Below are positions 27,037-35,395 of a DNA stretch of 64,000 bases, piece after piece; the first letter of the stretch is position 1; each line of letters opens with the position of its first letter. The notes beneath the pieces were generated by a model. It was not told the origin of the DNA. It saw only the letters and a list, made by a program, of their open reading frames with translations, and searched no databases. Source of the DNA: CAVZVZ01 sp963778895 (GTDB lineage: Bacteria; Actinomycetota; Acidimicrobiia; Acidimicrobiales; Acidimicrobilacustridaceae); NCBI GenBank assembly GCA_963778895.1, contig CAVZVZ010000005.1, positions 620,001-684,000 on the forward strand. The letters are read 5' to 3'. The position numbers and the translations under genes were made by a program.

Positions 27037-27678
27037 TCAAGGAGGAGGAGAGTCGCGCGAGGGCCGAAGGTGTTCGGCGGCAGCGAGGACCGCGGCCGCC
27101 AGCGATTCGAACTGCGCGAGCAGGTCGAGTGAGTCGCCGTTGACCTCCAGCGCGACGAACAGACCGTCGGCCATGGCCATGGTGAAGGTGGCGAGCTGGC
27201 GTGTGCCGGAGCGGTCGAGCTCCGGGAACAGAGCGGCATAGGCCGAGACGACTCGTCCAAGCGTGTGCTCACGCACCTCGAGGAACCGACGGCGCGCGCT
27301 CGGCTCCTCAGGCCTGCGTTCCAGCGTGAGCATGAGACCGAGGCGCAAGAAGTCCGGCGACTCGACGATCGACTTCGCGGTCTGCTGCATCATCGAGACC
27401 AACAGCTCGTCGCGAGTGGCGCCCGTGCGGGTTGGAGTCCACGCGCTCATGTCGGCCATCCACCGGTCGTAGCTCCGCTCGATCACCGCAGCGATAAGTG
27501 CGTCTTTGTCCTTGAAGTGCCAGTAGATCGAACTCGCCGGCAACCCTGAGCGCTCGCTGACGAGCGCGATGCTCGTGCCTTCGTAGCCGCGCTCGCCGGC
27601 GATCTCGGTGGCGGCGTCGAGGATCTTCTGGCGTGACTTCTCACCGCCTCTGTGCTTTCGCCGGGTCACCTCGGCCAT
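27037..27678 (-). CDS. TetR family repressor of the ring-degradation operon
   Basis: 213 residues from ATG 27678, preferred to the upstream start at 27711 because GAGGTGAGG lies just ahead. N-terminal HTH: SRQKILDAATEIAGERGYEGTSIALVSERSGLPASSIYWHFKDKDAL fits TetR closely. The C-terminal domain is variable and would bind the inducer. It is divergent from the HsaA-like monooxygenase; the shared region carries a promoter and two direct repeats (27719-27751) that are its probable operator. Likely ligand: an aromatic or acyl-CoA pathway intermediate (inference). Confidence 0.85.
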   Translation of the reverse strand: MAEVTRRKHRGGEKSRQKILDAATEIAGERGYEGTSIALVSERSGLPASSIYWHFKDKDALIAAVIERSYDRWMADMSAWTPTRTGATRDELLVSMMQQTAKSIVESPDFLRLGLMLTLERRPEEPSARRRFLEVREHTLGRVVSAYAALFPELDRSGTRQLATFTMAMADGLFVALEVNGDSLDLLAQFESLAAAVLAAAEHLRPSRDSPPP

Positions 27679-27712
27679 GGCCTCACCTCGTGGTCTCGCT
27701 CCGCGCGGCACC

Positions 27713-27751
27713 TTGACAGTAACGGTCGCTCAGCTTAGCGTAACGATCACT
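27713..27751 (+). promoter_or_regulatory. Promoter with 12-bp direct repeats, probable TetR operator
   Basis: TTGACA at 27713-27718, a 17-base spacer and TAGCGT at 27736-27741 give a good -35/-10 pair for the monooxygenase gene at 27771. GTAACGGTCGCT (27719-27730) and GTAACGATCACT (27740-27751) are direct repeats 21 bases apart, i.e. two helical turns, one in the spacer and one around the start site. Repression by the divergent TetR is inferred. Confidence 0.6.
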
Positions 27752-27770
27752 ACAGAAACGAGGGATCGTC

Positions 27771-28931
27771 ATGACGCTGGTGGACGAGGCGAAGCGGCTG
27801 GCGCCGGAGCTGGGAGCAAGTGCCGCCGAAGGCGACGAACTTCGGCGTCTACCGGACAGCACCTGGAAGCACCTGATCGAAGGTGGCTTCTTGCGCGCGC
27901 TGCAGCCGGCCCGCTTCGGCGGGGGTGAGGTCACGCTCGCCGAGTTCGCCGACGCCATCGTCGAGCTGGCCCGCGCCAACCCGTCCGCCGGTTGGGTGGC
28001 CGGTGTGATCGGTGTGCACCCGTGGCAGCTGGCGCTCTTCGAGGACGAGGCCCAACAGGAGATGTGGGCCGACGATCCGACTCGCATGCACTCGTCGTCG
28101 TACAACCCGACCGGTAAAGCCGAACGAACCGACGGCGGCTACAAGGTCTGGGGACGGTGGTCGTTCTCGTCCGGCTGCGATCACTGCGTTGCCGTCAACC
28201 TCGGTGCGATCGTCGCCAACTCCGGCAGCGGCGGGTTCCCCGAGTATCGGTCGTTCCTCCTCCACGGCGACCAGTACCGCATCGAGGACAATTGGAACGT
28301 CGCCGGGCTCAAAGGCACGGGCAGCAAGGACATCGTCGTCGAGAAGGCGTTCGTGCCGGAGTACCGCACGCAATCGCATGTCGACTACGCGTTGGGCGCA
28401 CGGCTCCCGGGGCAAGAGGTGAACCCGGGTCCGCTGTACCGCTTGCCGTGGTCCGTCGTGTTCAACATGGCCCTGGCTGCGTCGGTGCTCGGTGCGGCGC
28501 AAGGGTTCGTCGACGCATGGATCGACGAGAACCGCGAGCGGGTGGTGCCACCCGGCATGCGCGTGGCCGACGACCCGCTCACGCAGCGTCGCCTGGCCGA
28601 CGCCACCTGGATCGTCGACGCGGCCCTCACGAAGATGCGCGCTGACGCGTCGACCTTGTGGGCGATGGCCGAGGCCAACTACACGCCGACGATGCCCGAA
28701 CGTGGCCAGATGCGTTGGAACCTCAACCGTGGCTGTGAGCTCGTCGGCGACGCGGTGGCCGAGCTCTTCCGTGCCGCGTCGGGCCGGTCGATCTATCTCG
28801 ACCATCCACTTCAGCGCCGGTTCCAAGACGTCCAGGGCGCGCTGGGCCACGCCTTCCTGGTGCCCGATCCACTCGCCAAGTCCGTCGGCGGAACGCTGCT
28901 CGGCACGTCCTCGCCGGAGATGGTCCTGTGA
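27771..28931 (+). CDS. HsaA-like flavin-dependent monooxygenase (acyl-CoA dehydrogenase fold)
   Basis: 386 residues. It has the ACAD fold used by reduced-flavin hydroxylases such as HsaA (3-HSA hydroxylase): LPDSTWKHLIEGGFLRALQPARFGG at the start, NPSAGWVAGVIGVHPWQLALF, WSFSSGCDHC in the flavin site, GTGSKDIVVE and the C-terminal FRAASGRSIYLDHPLQRRFQD, where the HPL motif is typical of this subgroup. No separate flavin reductase (HsaB-like) is encoded nearby. The next gene overlaps by GTGA. Proposed role: ortho-hydroxylation of a phenolic ring before extradiol cleavage. Confidence 0.8.
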   Translation: MTLVDEAKRLAPELGASAAEGDELRRLPDSTWKHLIEGGFLRALQPARFGGGEVTLAEFADAIVELARANPSAGWVAGVIGVHPWQLALFEDEAQQEMWADDPTRMHSSSYNPTGKAERTDGGYKVWGRWSFSSGCDHCVAVNLGAIVANSGSGGFPEYRSFLLHGDQYRIEDNWNVAGLKGTGSKDIVVEKAFVPEYRTQSHVDYALGARLPGQEVNPGPLYRLPWSVVFNMALAASVLGAAQGFVDAWIDENRERVVPPGMRVADDPLTQRRLADATWIVDAALTKMRADASTLWAMAEANYTPTMPERGQMRWNLNRGCELVGDAVAELFRAASGRSIYLDHPLQRRFQDVQGALGHAFLVPDPLAKSVGGTLLGTSSPEMVL

Positions 28932-29830
28932 TCCAGTCGCTCGCCTACATCGGATTCACGTCTCCGCGCGCTGACGACTGGAAGAGGTTCGGTCCCGACG
29001 TTCTCGGCCTCGAGGTCGTCGAGCCCGGACCCGATGGCGCGGTCCGGCTCCGCAACGACGACGCCGCGTGGCGCCTCGCCATCCATCCGGGAGCGACGGA
29101 CGACCTCGCCTACCTCGGCTGGGCCGTCGACGGCGAGAGCGCTCTCACCGCGGCCATCGAATCCCTGAGCATCGCCGGTGTCGAAGTCGTGCGCGGTGAC
29201 GACACGCTCGCGTCCGAACGCGAGGTCGAGTCGGTTGCTTGGTTCCGGGACCCCTTCGGCTTCCGTCACGAGCTCAGCCACGGACAGCACTTCCAACCGG
29301 GAACGTTCACACCCGGCCGCCCCCTCTCACGGTTCGTCACCGGCGACGGCGGGCTCGGGCATGTGGTCCTGATCGTGCCCGACCTCGACGAGGCCACCGC
29401 GTTCTTCGGTGGACTGCTCGGGTTTCGACACTCGGATGACATCGACAACGGATTGCACGTGCGCTTCATGCACTGCAACTCCCGACACCACACGGTGGCA
29501 TTCAGCGCGGTGCCGGGGATGGTCGGCGTCCATCACGTCATGCTCGAGGTCGCAGAGGTCGATGACGTCGGACGTGCTCATGACATCGTCAACGAACAAC
29601 AGCTACAGCTGGCGATGACGTTGGGCCGCCACACCAACGACGAGATGACTTCGTTCTATGTGCGCACTCCATCGGGGTTCGAGATCGAGTACGGCTCCGG
29701 CGGCCGGCTCATCGACACCACTGAGTCGTGGACGCCCGGGCATTACGACTCCACGAGCTACTGGGGCCACCGACCGCCAACGGAGCCGCTGTTCCCCGGG
29801 ATCCTTCGCCCCGCGCCGGCGTCGTCGTGA
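28928..29830 (+). CDS. Extradiol ring-cleavage dioxygenase (HsaC/BphC type)
   Basis: 300 residues, two VOC-type domains. Iron ligands can be placed at His145 (GGLGHVVLIV), the His pair 202-203 (GVHHVMLEV) and the Glu in the C-terminal signature GRHTNDEMTSFYVRTPSGFEIE, which fits the extradiol dioxygenase pattern [GxH...Y..(T)P.G..E]. It opens a catechol ring meta to the hydroxyls using O2. GTG start overlaps the previous stop; the next gene again starts with a GTGA overlap, so the three are translationally coupled. Confidence 0.85.
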   Translation: MIQSLAYIGFTSPRADDWKRFGPDVLGLEVVEPGPDGAVRLRNDDAAWRLAIHPGATDDLAYLGWAVDGESALTAAIESLSIAGVEVVRGDDTLASEREVESVAWFRDPFGFRHELSHGQHFQPGTFTPGRPLSRFVTGDGGLGHVVLIVPDLDEATAFFGGLLGFRHSDDIDNGLHVRFMHCNSRHHTVAFSAVPGMVGVHHVMLEVAEVDDVGRAHDIVNEQQLQLAMTLGRHTNDEMTSFYVRTPSGFEIEYGSGGRLIDTTESWTPGHYDSTSYWGHRPPTEPLFPGILRPAPASS

Positions 29831-30759
29831 GCCGAATCGACACGCATCACCACATCGTCCCGCCCGAGTACGCCGATTGGTTGCGGTCCAAAGGCCACCT
29901 CGCCGGTGGTCTTCCCATTCCTGACTGGGACCCGGCCGCGGCGTTGGCGCTCATGGACAGTCATGAAGTGCGCACGTCGATCCTGTCGGTCTCTACGCCG
30001 AGCGTTCACCTCGGCCGCGACGCCGAGGCCCGAGTGATGGCTCGACTGGTGAACGACTACACCGCGCAGGTCGTGGCCGACCATCCCGGACGGTTCGAGT
30101 TCTTCGCGACTGTCCCGTTGCCCGACGTCGACGCCGCTCTCGACGAGGTCGCTCGGGCGTATGACGAACTCGGTGCCGCCGGTGTTGTGCTGCTCGCCAA
30201 CCACCGCGGCACCTACCTCGGCGACAAGGCCTTCGACCCGCTGTTCGACGAACTACAGCGTCGCCGATCCGTTGTGTTCGTGCACCCGTCCATCCTCCCT
30301 GGCCTAGCGCCGATCGACGGGATCCCGCCTTACATAGCCGACTTTCTTCTCGACACGACCCGTGCCGCGGTCAACCTCGCCGGTAGTGGCACGTTGGGCC
30401 GCTGCCCCGACCTCCGGATCATCCTCGCCCACGCCGGCGGTTTCCTTCCCTATGCCGCGTATCGGCTGTCGGCCGCGGCCTCACCGACCGGCGACTTCGG
30501 TGAAGGACTCGCTCTGCTGCAGAGCTATTACTTCGACATCGCGCTCTCGGGCACTCCGTCGGCGCTGCCGAGCCTGCTGGCGTTTGCTTCGCCGGGACAC
30601 GTCACCTTCGGCAGCGATTGGCCCTATGCACCTGACTTCGTCGTAGGTTTCATGACCTCGATGTACGAGCAGTACGGGCTCGACGACGCGACACGCGCCT
30701 CAATCGACCACGGCGCTGCGGAAGGTCTGTTCCCAAGGCTCACCGTCACAAAGCCATGA
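29827..30759 (+). CDS. Amidohydrolase 2 family enzyme (ACMSD-like decarboxylase/hydrolase)
   Basis: 310 residues from GTG 29827, overlapping the dioxygenase stop. TIM-barrel metal site: IDTHHHIVPPEYADWL (HxH), VVFVHPSILPG (third His), ILAHAGGFLPYAAYR (fourth), and FGSDWPYAPDF (Asp). This set is typical of the ACMSD/gamma-resorcylate/6-methylsalicylate decarboxylase group, and also of non-oxidative hydrolases. In this operon it would act on the ring-cleavage product or on a carboxylated ring. Substrate unknown. Confidence 0.8.
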   Translation: MSRIDTHHHIVPPEYADWLRSKGHLAGGLPIPDWDPAAALALMDSHEVRTSILSVSTPSVHLGRDAEARVMARLVNDYTAQVVADHPGRFEFFATVPLPDVDAALDEVARAYDELGAAGVVLLANHRGTYLGDKAFDPLFDELQRRRSVVFVHPSILPGLAPIDGIPPYIADFLLDTTRAAVNLAGSGTLGRCPDLRIILAHAGGFLPYAAYRLSAAASPTGDFGEGLALLQSYYFDIALSGTPSALPSLLAFASPGHVTFGSDWPYAPDFVVGFMTSMYEQYGLDDATRASIDHGAAEGLFPRLTVTKP

Positions 30760-30792
30760 CGATCGCCACAACCATCGCTTGCGGAGGAACCA

Positions 30793-31752
30793 ATGGGGGA
30801 ATACGCGCACGCCTTCGGGCCTGACCATCCGGAGGACACCTACATCGAGCACGCCTTCGAAGAGCGCCTGTACGACACCGGCGAAGTCGATCTCAACTAT
30901 GTCTGCGTCGGCCAGGACGACAAGCCGGCGATACTCCTGATACCCGGTCAGACCGAATCGTGGTGGGGCTACGAAGACGCTCTGCCGCTACTCGCTCAGC
31001 ATTTCCAATGCTTTGCCGTCGACCTGCGCGGCCAAGGGCGCTCCACGCGGACCCCCGGTCGCTACACGCTCGACAACATGGGTAACGACCTCGTGCGCTT
31101 CGTCACCGGCCGAATCGCCCGACCGACGATCGTCAGCGGACTCTCGTCGGGAGGCGTCCTCTCGTCGTGGATGTCGGCGTTTGCGCCTGCTGACATGGTG
31201 CTCGGTGCGCACTACGAGGACCCGCCGTTGTTCGCCTCCGAGATCGACACATCGTGTGGTCAGTCATTGCGCCAGAGCATCGGCCACATGTTCCGCCTCT
31301 GGAGCACCTACCTCGGCGATCAGTGGAGCATCGGTGATTGGGACGGGATGCTCGCGGCCGCACCGCACGAGCTGCCACCCTGGCTTGCGGCCATGTTCGG
31401 TCTCATGGCGGGTGATACTCCCCCACAGAACATGAAGGAGTACGACCCGGAGTGGGCCCGGGCCTTTTGGAGCGGCAGCGTTGCCGCGAGCTGCAATCAC
31501 GCCGCCATGCTCAGCGCGGTCAAGGTTCCCGTCCTACTCACCCACCACTTTCGAACGATTGACGAGTCCAACGGCTTCCTCATTGGCGCGTTGTCCGACC
31601 TGCAAGCACGGCACGCAATCGATCTCATCCGCGCCGCGGGCCAAAGCGTGGACGTCCGGTCGTTCCCCGAGATGGGGCATTCGCTGCATGGACAGGATCC
31701 GAAACTGTTCACCGACACACTCGTGGAGTGGGCCATCCCGCTCTCGCGATGA
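30793..31752 (+). CDS. Alpha/beta hydrolase, meta-cleavage-product hydrolase type
   Basis: 319 residues. Oxyanion region LIPGQTESWWGY, nucleophile elbow GLSSGG with Ser118, an acid in the LLTHHFR-to-D segment, and the catalytic His in FPEMGHSLHG. It sits 33 bases after the amidohydrolase with GGAGG 8 bases before its ATG. In aromatic meta pathways such an enzyme (BphD, HsaD) cleaves the C-C bond of the ring-fission product, but the closest match could also be an esterase. Operon position supports the first. Confidence 0.75.
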   Translation: MGEYAHAFGPDHPEDTYIEHAFEERLYDTGEVDLNYVCVGQDDKPAILLIPGQTESWWGYEDALPLLAQHFQCFAVDLRGQGRSTRTPGRYTLDNMGNDLVRFVTGRIARPTIVSGLSSGGVLSSWMSAFAPADMVLGAHYEDPPLFASEIDTSCGQSLRQSIGHMFRLWSTYLGDQWSIGDWDGMLAAAPHELPPWLAAMFGLMAGDTPPQNMKEYDPEWARAFWSGSVAASCNHAAMLSAVKVPVLLTHHFRTIDESNGFLIGALSDLQARHAIDLIRAAGQSVDVRSFPEMGHSLHGQDPKLFTDTLVEWAIPLSR

Positions 31753-31781
31753 GCGACCCATCCGAATGGTGGAGGAAGGCC

Positions 31782-32845
31782 TTAGAGGTAGTAGCCGAGG
31801 ACGTCGAGCACCACATCGGTGATCGAGCCGGCGTAGACCTTCGCGCGGGCCTGGTTGTCGACAGCAGTGAGCGTCGTGACCGCAACGGTTTGCCGCGGCG
31901 CCGGACCAGTTGAGGTTCGAGGTGCCGGGCCAATCGATCGCGTTGCTGAAGATCGCCATGAACGCACCGATGTTCGTCGTGGTGCCGGTGGCGACCAGAC
32001 TCACGAGCACAGCCGACGCACCGGCGGGAACGCCCGAACCGTTGTTCTTCAGGTCGAGCGTGCGCGGCGTATTGGCGGGCAGCGGTGTCTTGGGACCGGT
32101 CGTCGTAGGAATCTGCCCCGGGCGCGAGTCGTAGACGCGTACCGGGGTTGGCAGCGGCACCAACGCACCCGCCGTGCTCGGTCCCGCGATGCGACGCCAC
32201 GTGCCGGGAACTCCTGATTGCACACAAAGCCAGAGATCCCCGTTGGTGTCACGACTCAGGTCGCCGCGCAACCAGGACTTGGACGACGTCAGCGGGGGCT
32301 TCGTCCCGCCACCCAGCCGTAGTTGGATGCCGTCGACGCCCGCCGCGCTGTCCAACCCGATACCGGACGTGGAGACGCCCTGGACACCAGTGCCGGTTAT
32401 GGCCGTGCCCTGCACGCCCCAGGTCCCGGACCCACCGGTCGACGCCCCGCCCACGCCGGACTGTCCCGCGCCGTAGACGCCCCAACTCCCCTGGCCCGTT
32501 CCTTGTACGCCGATGCGACCGGTGCCGCTCACCCCGACTCCGCCGTCACTTGCGCCCCCGGTCGCCTGCACCGCGGTCGATGCCGCGCCGGTGCCGTTGG
32601 CCGTCACCGCGGGGTTGCCGTCGAAGGAGCCCGTTGCGGCCGCGGCCGGTGACGACTGCCCGAGCACGAGCGCGGTGCCGCCCACCACCGCGGCTGCTGC
32701 ACCACCAGCGGCTTTCGCCAGGAGCTGACGGCGGTCGGGGCGCGTGTCGACGGCCGGCCGGTCCGGCTCGTCGCGCTGGCACGCGGGTCTCGAGTTCCGC
32801 GATCGCGGCCTTCAGCCGCTTGATCTCCTGTTCGACGCTGTCCAT
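31782..32845 (-). CDS. Tat-exported repeat protein with GVQGTG motifs, two frameshifts
   Basis: About 353 residues after restoration. Start ATG 32845 has AGGGAGG upstream. The N-terminus is a short coiled coil (VEQEIKRLKAAIAELETR), then a twin-arginine motif DRRQLLAKAAGG, a hydrophobic helix and a cleavage site SPAAAATG. The mature part has glycine-rich repeats (GVGVSGTGRIGVQGTG, SWGVYGAGQSGVGG), and a C-terminal domain PVRVYDSRPGQ that resembles actinobacterial surface beta domains. One extra base near 32778-32780 and one near 31892-31898 break it into three frames; removing both restores exactly 354 codons. Likely secreted, function unknown. Confidence 0.65.
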
Positions 32846-32981
32846 GCGACCTCCCTGATCAGCGGCCGAGGGTAGTGCGTGGAGCGCGTGCGCGAACTCG
32901 GTACGCGGTCGCGAGGCTGCTCGCCACGGTCGTGTCCGATTTCCGCCAGCCAACCGCTCCCAGCCGTGCGACGATCAGCCC

Positions 32982-34463
32982 GTGCACGAGGACTTCGACC
33001 GCTGCTACCGGGCTGTTCAGGCCAAGGACACCCGGTTCGACGGCTGGTTCGTCACTGCGGTCCTGACGACCAAGATCTACTGCCGGCCGAGTTGCCCAGC
33101 CCGAACACCGTTCGCCAAGAACGTGCGCTTCTACCCGACGGCCGCCGCCGCCCAGCAAGCCGGGTTCCGAGCCTGCAAGCGGTGCCGCCCGGACGCGTCG
33201 CCTGGATCGCCGGAGTGGAACGAGCGCGGCGACGTCGTGGCGCGAGCGATGCGCCTCATCGCCGACGGCACCGTCGATCGCGACGGTGTGACGGGGCTCG
33301 CGTCCCGCCTGGGCTACAGCAGCCGGCAACTCCAAAGGCTGTTGCAATCGGAGCTGGGCGCCGGGCCGCTGGCGCTGGCCCGGGCCCAACGAACGCAGAC
33401 CGCTCGAATCCTCATCGAGACCACCACGCTGGGCTTCGCCGACGTTGCCTTCGCGTCGGGGTTCTCGAGCATCCGACAGTTCAACGACACGGTGCGCTCC
33501 GTGCTGGCCAACACGCCCAGCGAACTGCGCACACGTGCCCGCCGACGGCCGTCACCGACCACGAACGGGCTGTTGGCGCTTCGCCTACCGGCACGAGCGC
33601 CTTTCACCGCCGACAGCGCGTTCGGTCATCTCGTCGCCACCGCCATTCCGGGTTGTGAGGAGTACCGAGAGGGCGCGTACCGCCGAACCCTGACGCTCGC
33701 TCACGGTCACGGGGTTGTGGCCCTGTCACCGCGCGCCGACCATGTCGTTTGCCAGCTCGCGCTCGAGGACGTGCGCGATCTCACCGCGGCGATCGCTCGA
33801 TGCCGCCGATTGCTCGACCTCGACGCCGACCCCGAAGCGTTCACCGACCTCTTGGGCGCGGACCCGGCCCTGGGAGCGCTCGTCCGCAAAGGACCGGGTC
33901 GGCGGATACCCCGCACCGTCGACGAGGCCGAGCTCGCCGTTCGCATCGTGCTCGGACAGCAGGTCTCCACCGCGGCTGCGCGCACGCACGGCGCGCGACT
34001 GGTCGCCGCACACGGGACGCCGGTGACCGATCCCGCGGGCGGGCTCACGCACGCGTTCCCATCCATCGAAACGTTGGCGACGATCGATCCGAACAGCATC
34101 GGCATACCCGGTGCGCGCCGGAGCAGCCTGACCGCCCTCCTCACCGCCCTGGCCGAGGGCAACATCGACCTCGGTCCCGGTGCCGACTGGGAACGGGTCC
34201 GGTACCAACTGGCCGAGCTCGTGGGGTTCGGCGAGTGGACGTGCGAAATGATCGCCATGCGCGGCCTGGGTGACCCCGACGCGTTTCCCCGCACCGATCT
34301 CGGCGTCCGCAAGGCCGCATCGCACCTCGGGTTGCCGCCGACGACCGCGGCCCTCGGCAACCATGCCAAGAGGTGGCGGCCGTGGCGTTCGTATGCCACC
34401 CAATACCTCTGGGCCGCGCTCGATCACCCCATCAACCATTGGCCCCCCAAGGAGCAACCATGA
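32982..34463 (+). CDS. alkA: Ada-AlkA fusion: AraC/Ada sensor plus 3-methyladenine DNA glycosylase
   Basis: 493 residues from GTG 32982. Residues 5-75 are the Ada zinc domain with Cys34, Cys38, Cys65 and Cys68 (YCRPSCPART, RACKRCRP); Cys34 is the methyl acceptor from phosphotriesters. Residues about 85-185 form the AraC-type HTH (AMRLIADGTVDRDGV, GFSSIRQFNDTVR). The rest is the AlkA glycosylase with AEL..RIVLGQQVSTAAA and the HhH-GPD loop, ending in GDPDAFPRTDLGVRKA with the catalytic Asp. It removes alkylated bases; the sensor part probably regulates the operon. Ogt overlaps by ATGA. This fusion is common in actinobacteria. Confidence 0.9.
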   Translation: MHEDFDRCYRAVQAKDTRFDGWFVTAVLTTKIYCRPSCPARTPFAKNVRFYPTAAAAQQAGFRACKRCRPDASPGSPEWNERGDVVARAMRLIADGTVDRDGVTGLASRLGYSSRQLQRLLQSELGAGPLALARAQRTQTARILIETTTLGFADVAFASGFSSIRQFNDTVRSVLANTPSELRTRARRRPSPTTNGLLALRLPARAPFTADSAFGHLVATAIPGCEEYREGAYRRTLTLAHGHGVVALSPRADHVVCQLALEDVRDLTAAIARCRRLLDLDADPEAFTDLLGADPALGALVRKGPGRRIPRTVDEAELAVRIVLGQQVSTAAARTHGARLVAAHGTPVTDPAGGLTHAFPSIETLATIDPNSIGIPGARRSSLTALLTALAEGNIDLGPGADWERVRYQLAELVGFGEWTCEMIAMRGLGDPDAFPRTDLGVRKAASHLGLPPTTAALGNHAKRWRPWRSYATQYLWAALDHPINHWPPKEQP

Positions 34464-34954
34464 CCGAGACCACGTGCCGAACCATGCCGAGCCCGGTCGG
34501 ACCGCTGGTCCTCGCCGGTCAAGACGGCGTGCTCACCAACCTCCGGATGACCGACCAGACCCATCCGCCCGAAGGACGTGACCGGTGGCGCGATGATTCA
34601 ACCGCGTTCCCCGAAGCGGTCGAACAACTCGACGCGTACTTCGCCGGTGAGCTCACGCGATTCGACATCGCGATGCAGCTCGACGGCACCGACTTCCAGC
34701 AGCGCGTCTGGAACGCTCTGGTCGACATCCCCTACGGCGAGACGATCTCTTATGGAGAACTCGCGAAACGGGTAGACCGGCCAGGTGCCGCGCGCGCGGT
34801 CGGCTTGGCCAACGGCCACAACCCGATCGCGATCATCGTTCCTTGCCATCGAGTCATCGGCGCCGACGGAAGCCTCACCGGCTACGGCGGCGGATTGGAG
34901 CGCAAGCAGTCGTTGCTCGCACTCGAGGGCGGTCAGCTCGCGTTCAACGCGTGA
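34460..34954 (+). CDS. ogt: Methylated-DNA--protein-cysteine methyltransferase
   Basis: 164 residues. It transfers methyl groups from O6-methylguanine to its own cysteine. Active site IIVPCHRVIG with Cys129, DNA-binding helix RPGAARAVGLANG with the Arg finger, and the C-terminal GGGLERKQSLLALE. ATG 34460 overlaps the stop of the Ada-AlkA gene as ATGA with AAGGAG just before it; the two repair genes are cotranslated. Usual family size. Confidence 0.9.
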   Translation: MTETTCRTMPSPVGPLVLAGQDGVLTNLRMTDQTHPPEGRDRWRDDSTAFPEAVEQLDAYFAGELTRFDIAMQLDGTDFQQRVWNALVDIPYGETISYGELAKRVDRPGAARAVGLANGHNPIAIIVPCHRVIGADGSLTGYGGGLERKQSLLALEGGQLAFNA

Positions 34955-35362
34955 CTAGGCGGCGTTGACAGAGTCGAGCAGACCTTCCAGCGCCGGTGCG
35001 AGCAGATGCAGCTCGCGCAGGTGGCGCTTGGAGAGGCCCTCGAGAAGATCACGACCCTTCTTGGTGAGCGCAACGCGGACCACCCGCCGATCGCGATCGT
35101 CCCGAGCGCGGGTGACGTAGCCGGCGTGCTCGGCCCGATCGACCAACTCGACCGCACTGTGATGCTTGAGCAGTAGCGCCTCGCTCACGTCGCTGATCGT
35201 GGGACCGCCGTCGGCCTCGTTCCCGCGCACCACGAGGAGCAGTTGGTGCTGGGTGGGCGTCAGCCCGACCTCGGCCACCTGCTCCTCGCTCCAGTGCAAG
35301 AAGCGTCGCAGCCCCAAACGGAAGGCCAGGAGGCGTTCGTAGTCTGCATCGCTCAACTTCAT
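34955..35362 (-). CDS. MarR family transcriptional regulator
   Basis: 135 residues from ATG 35362. Winged-helix core: LTPTQHQLLLVVRG, ISDVSEALLLKHHSAVELVDRAEHAGYVTRARDDRDRRVVRVALTKKG, the last part being the MarR wing with DxRDRR. It is divergent from the ClC channel gene with only 33 bases between them. A palindrome in that gap is its likely operator, so it probably represses the channel and itself. Confidence 0.85.
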   Translation of the reverse strand: MKLSDADYERLLAFRLGLRRFLHWSEEQVAEVGLTPTQHQLLLVVRGNEADGGPTISDVSEALLLKHHSAVELVDRAEHAGYVTRARDDRDRRVVRVALTKKGRDLLEGLSKRHLRELHLLAPALEGLLDSVNAA

Positions 35363-35367
35363 ATTTC

Positions 35368-35382
35368 TATCGTAGCTCGATA
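35368..35382. promoter_or_regulatory. MarR operator candidate TATCG-N5-CGATA
   Basis: TATCGTAGCTCGATA occupies almost half of the 33-base gap between the divergent MarR and ClC genes. Its arms TATCG and CGATA are perfect inverted repeats with a 5-base centre, a size usual for MarR dimers. Binding there would block both promoters. Confidence 0.55.
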
Positions 35383-35395
35383 CAATCGCTCCACG

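Noticed and set aside
27719..27751. KstR-like site before the HsaA-like gene
   Set aside because: GTAACG occurs, but the AACnnGTT palindrome is absent; the repeats are direct, so this belongs to another regulator.
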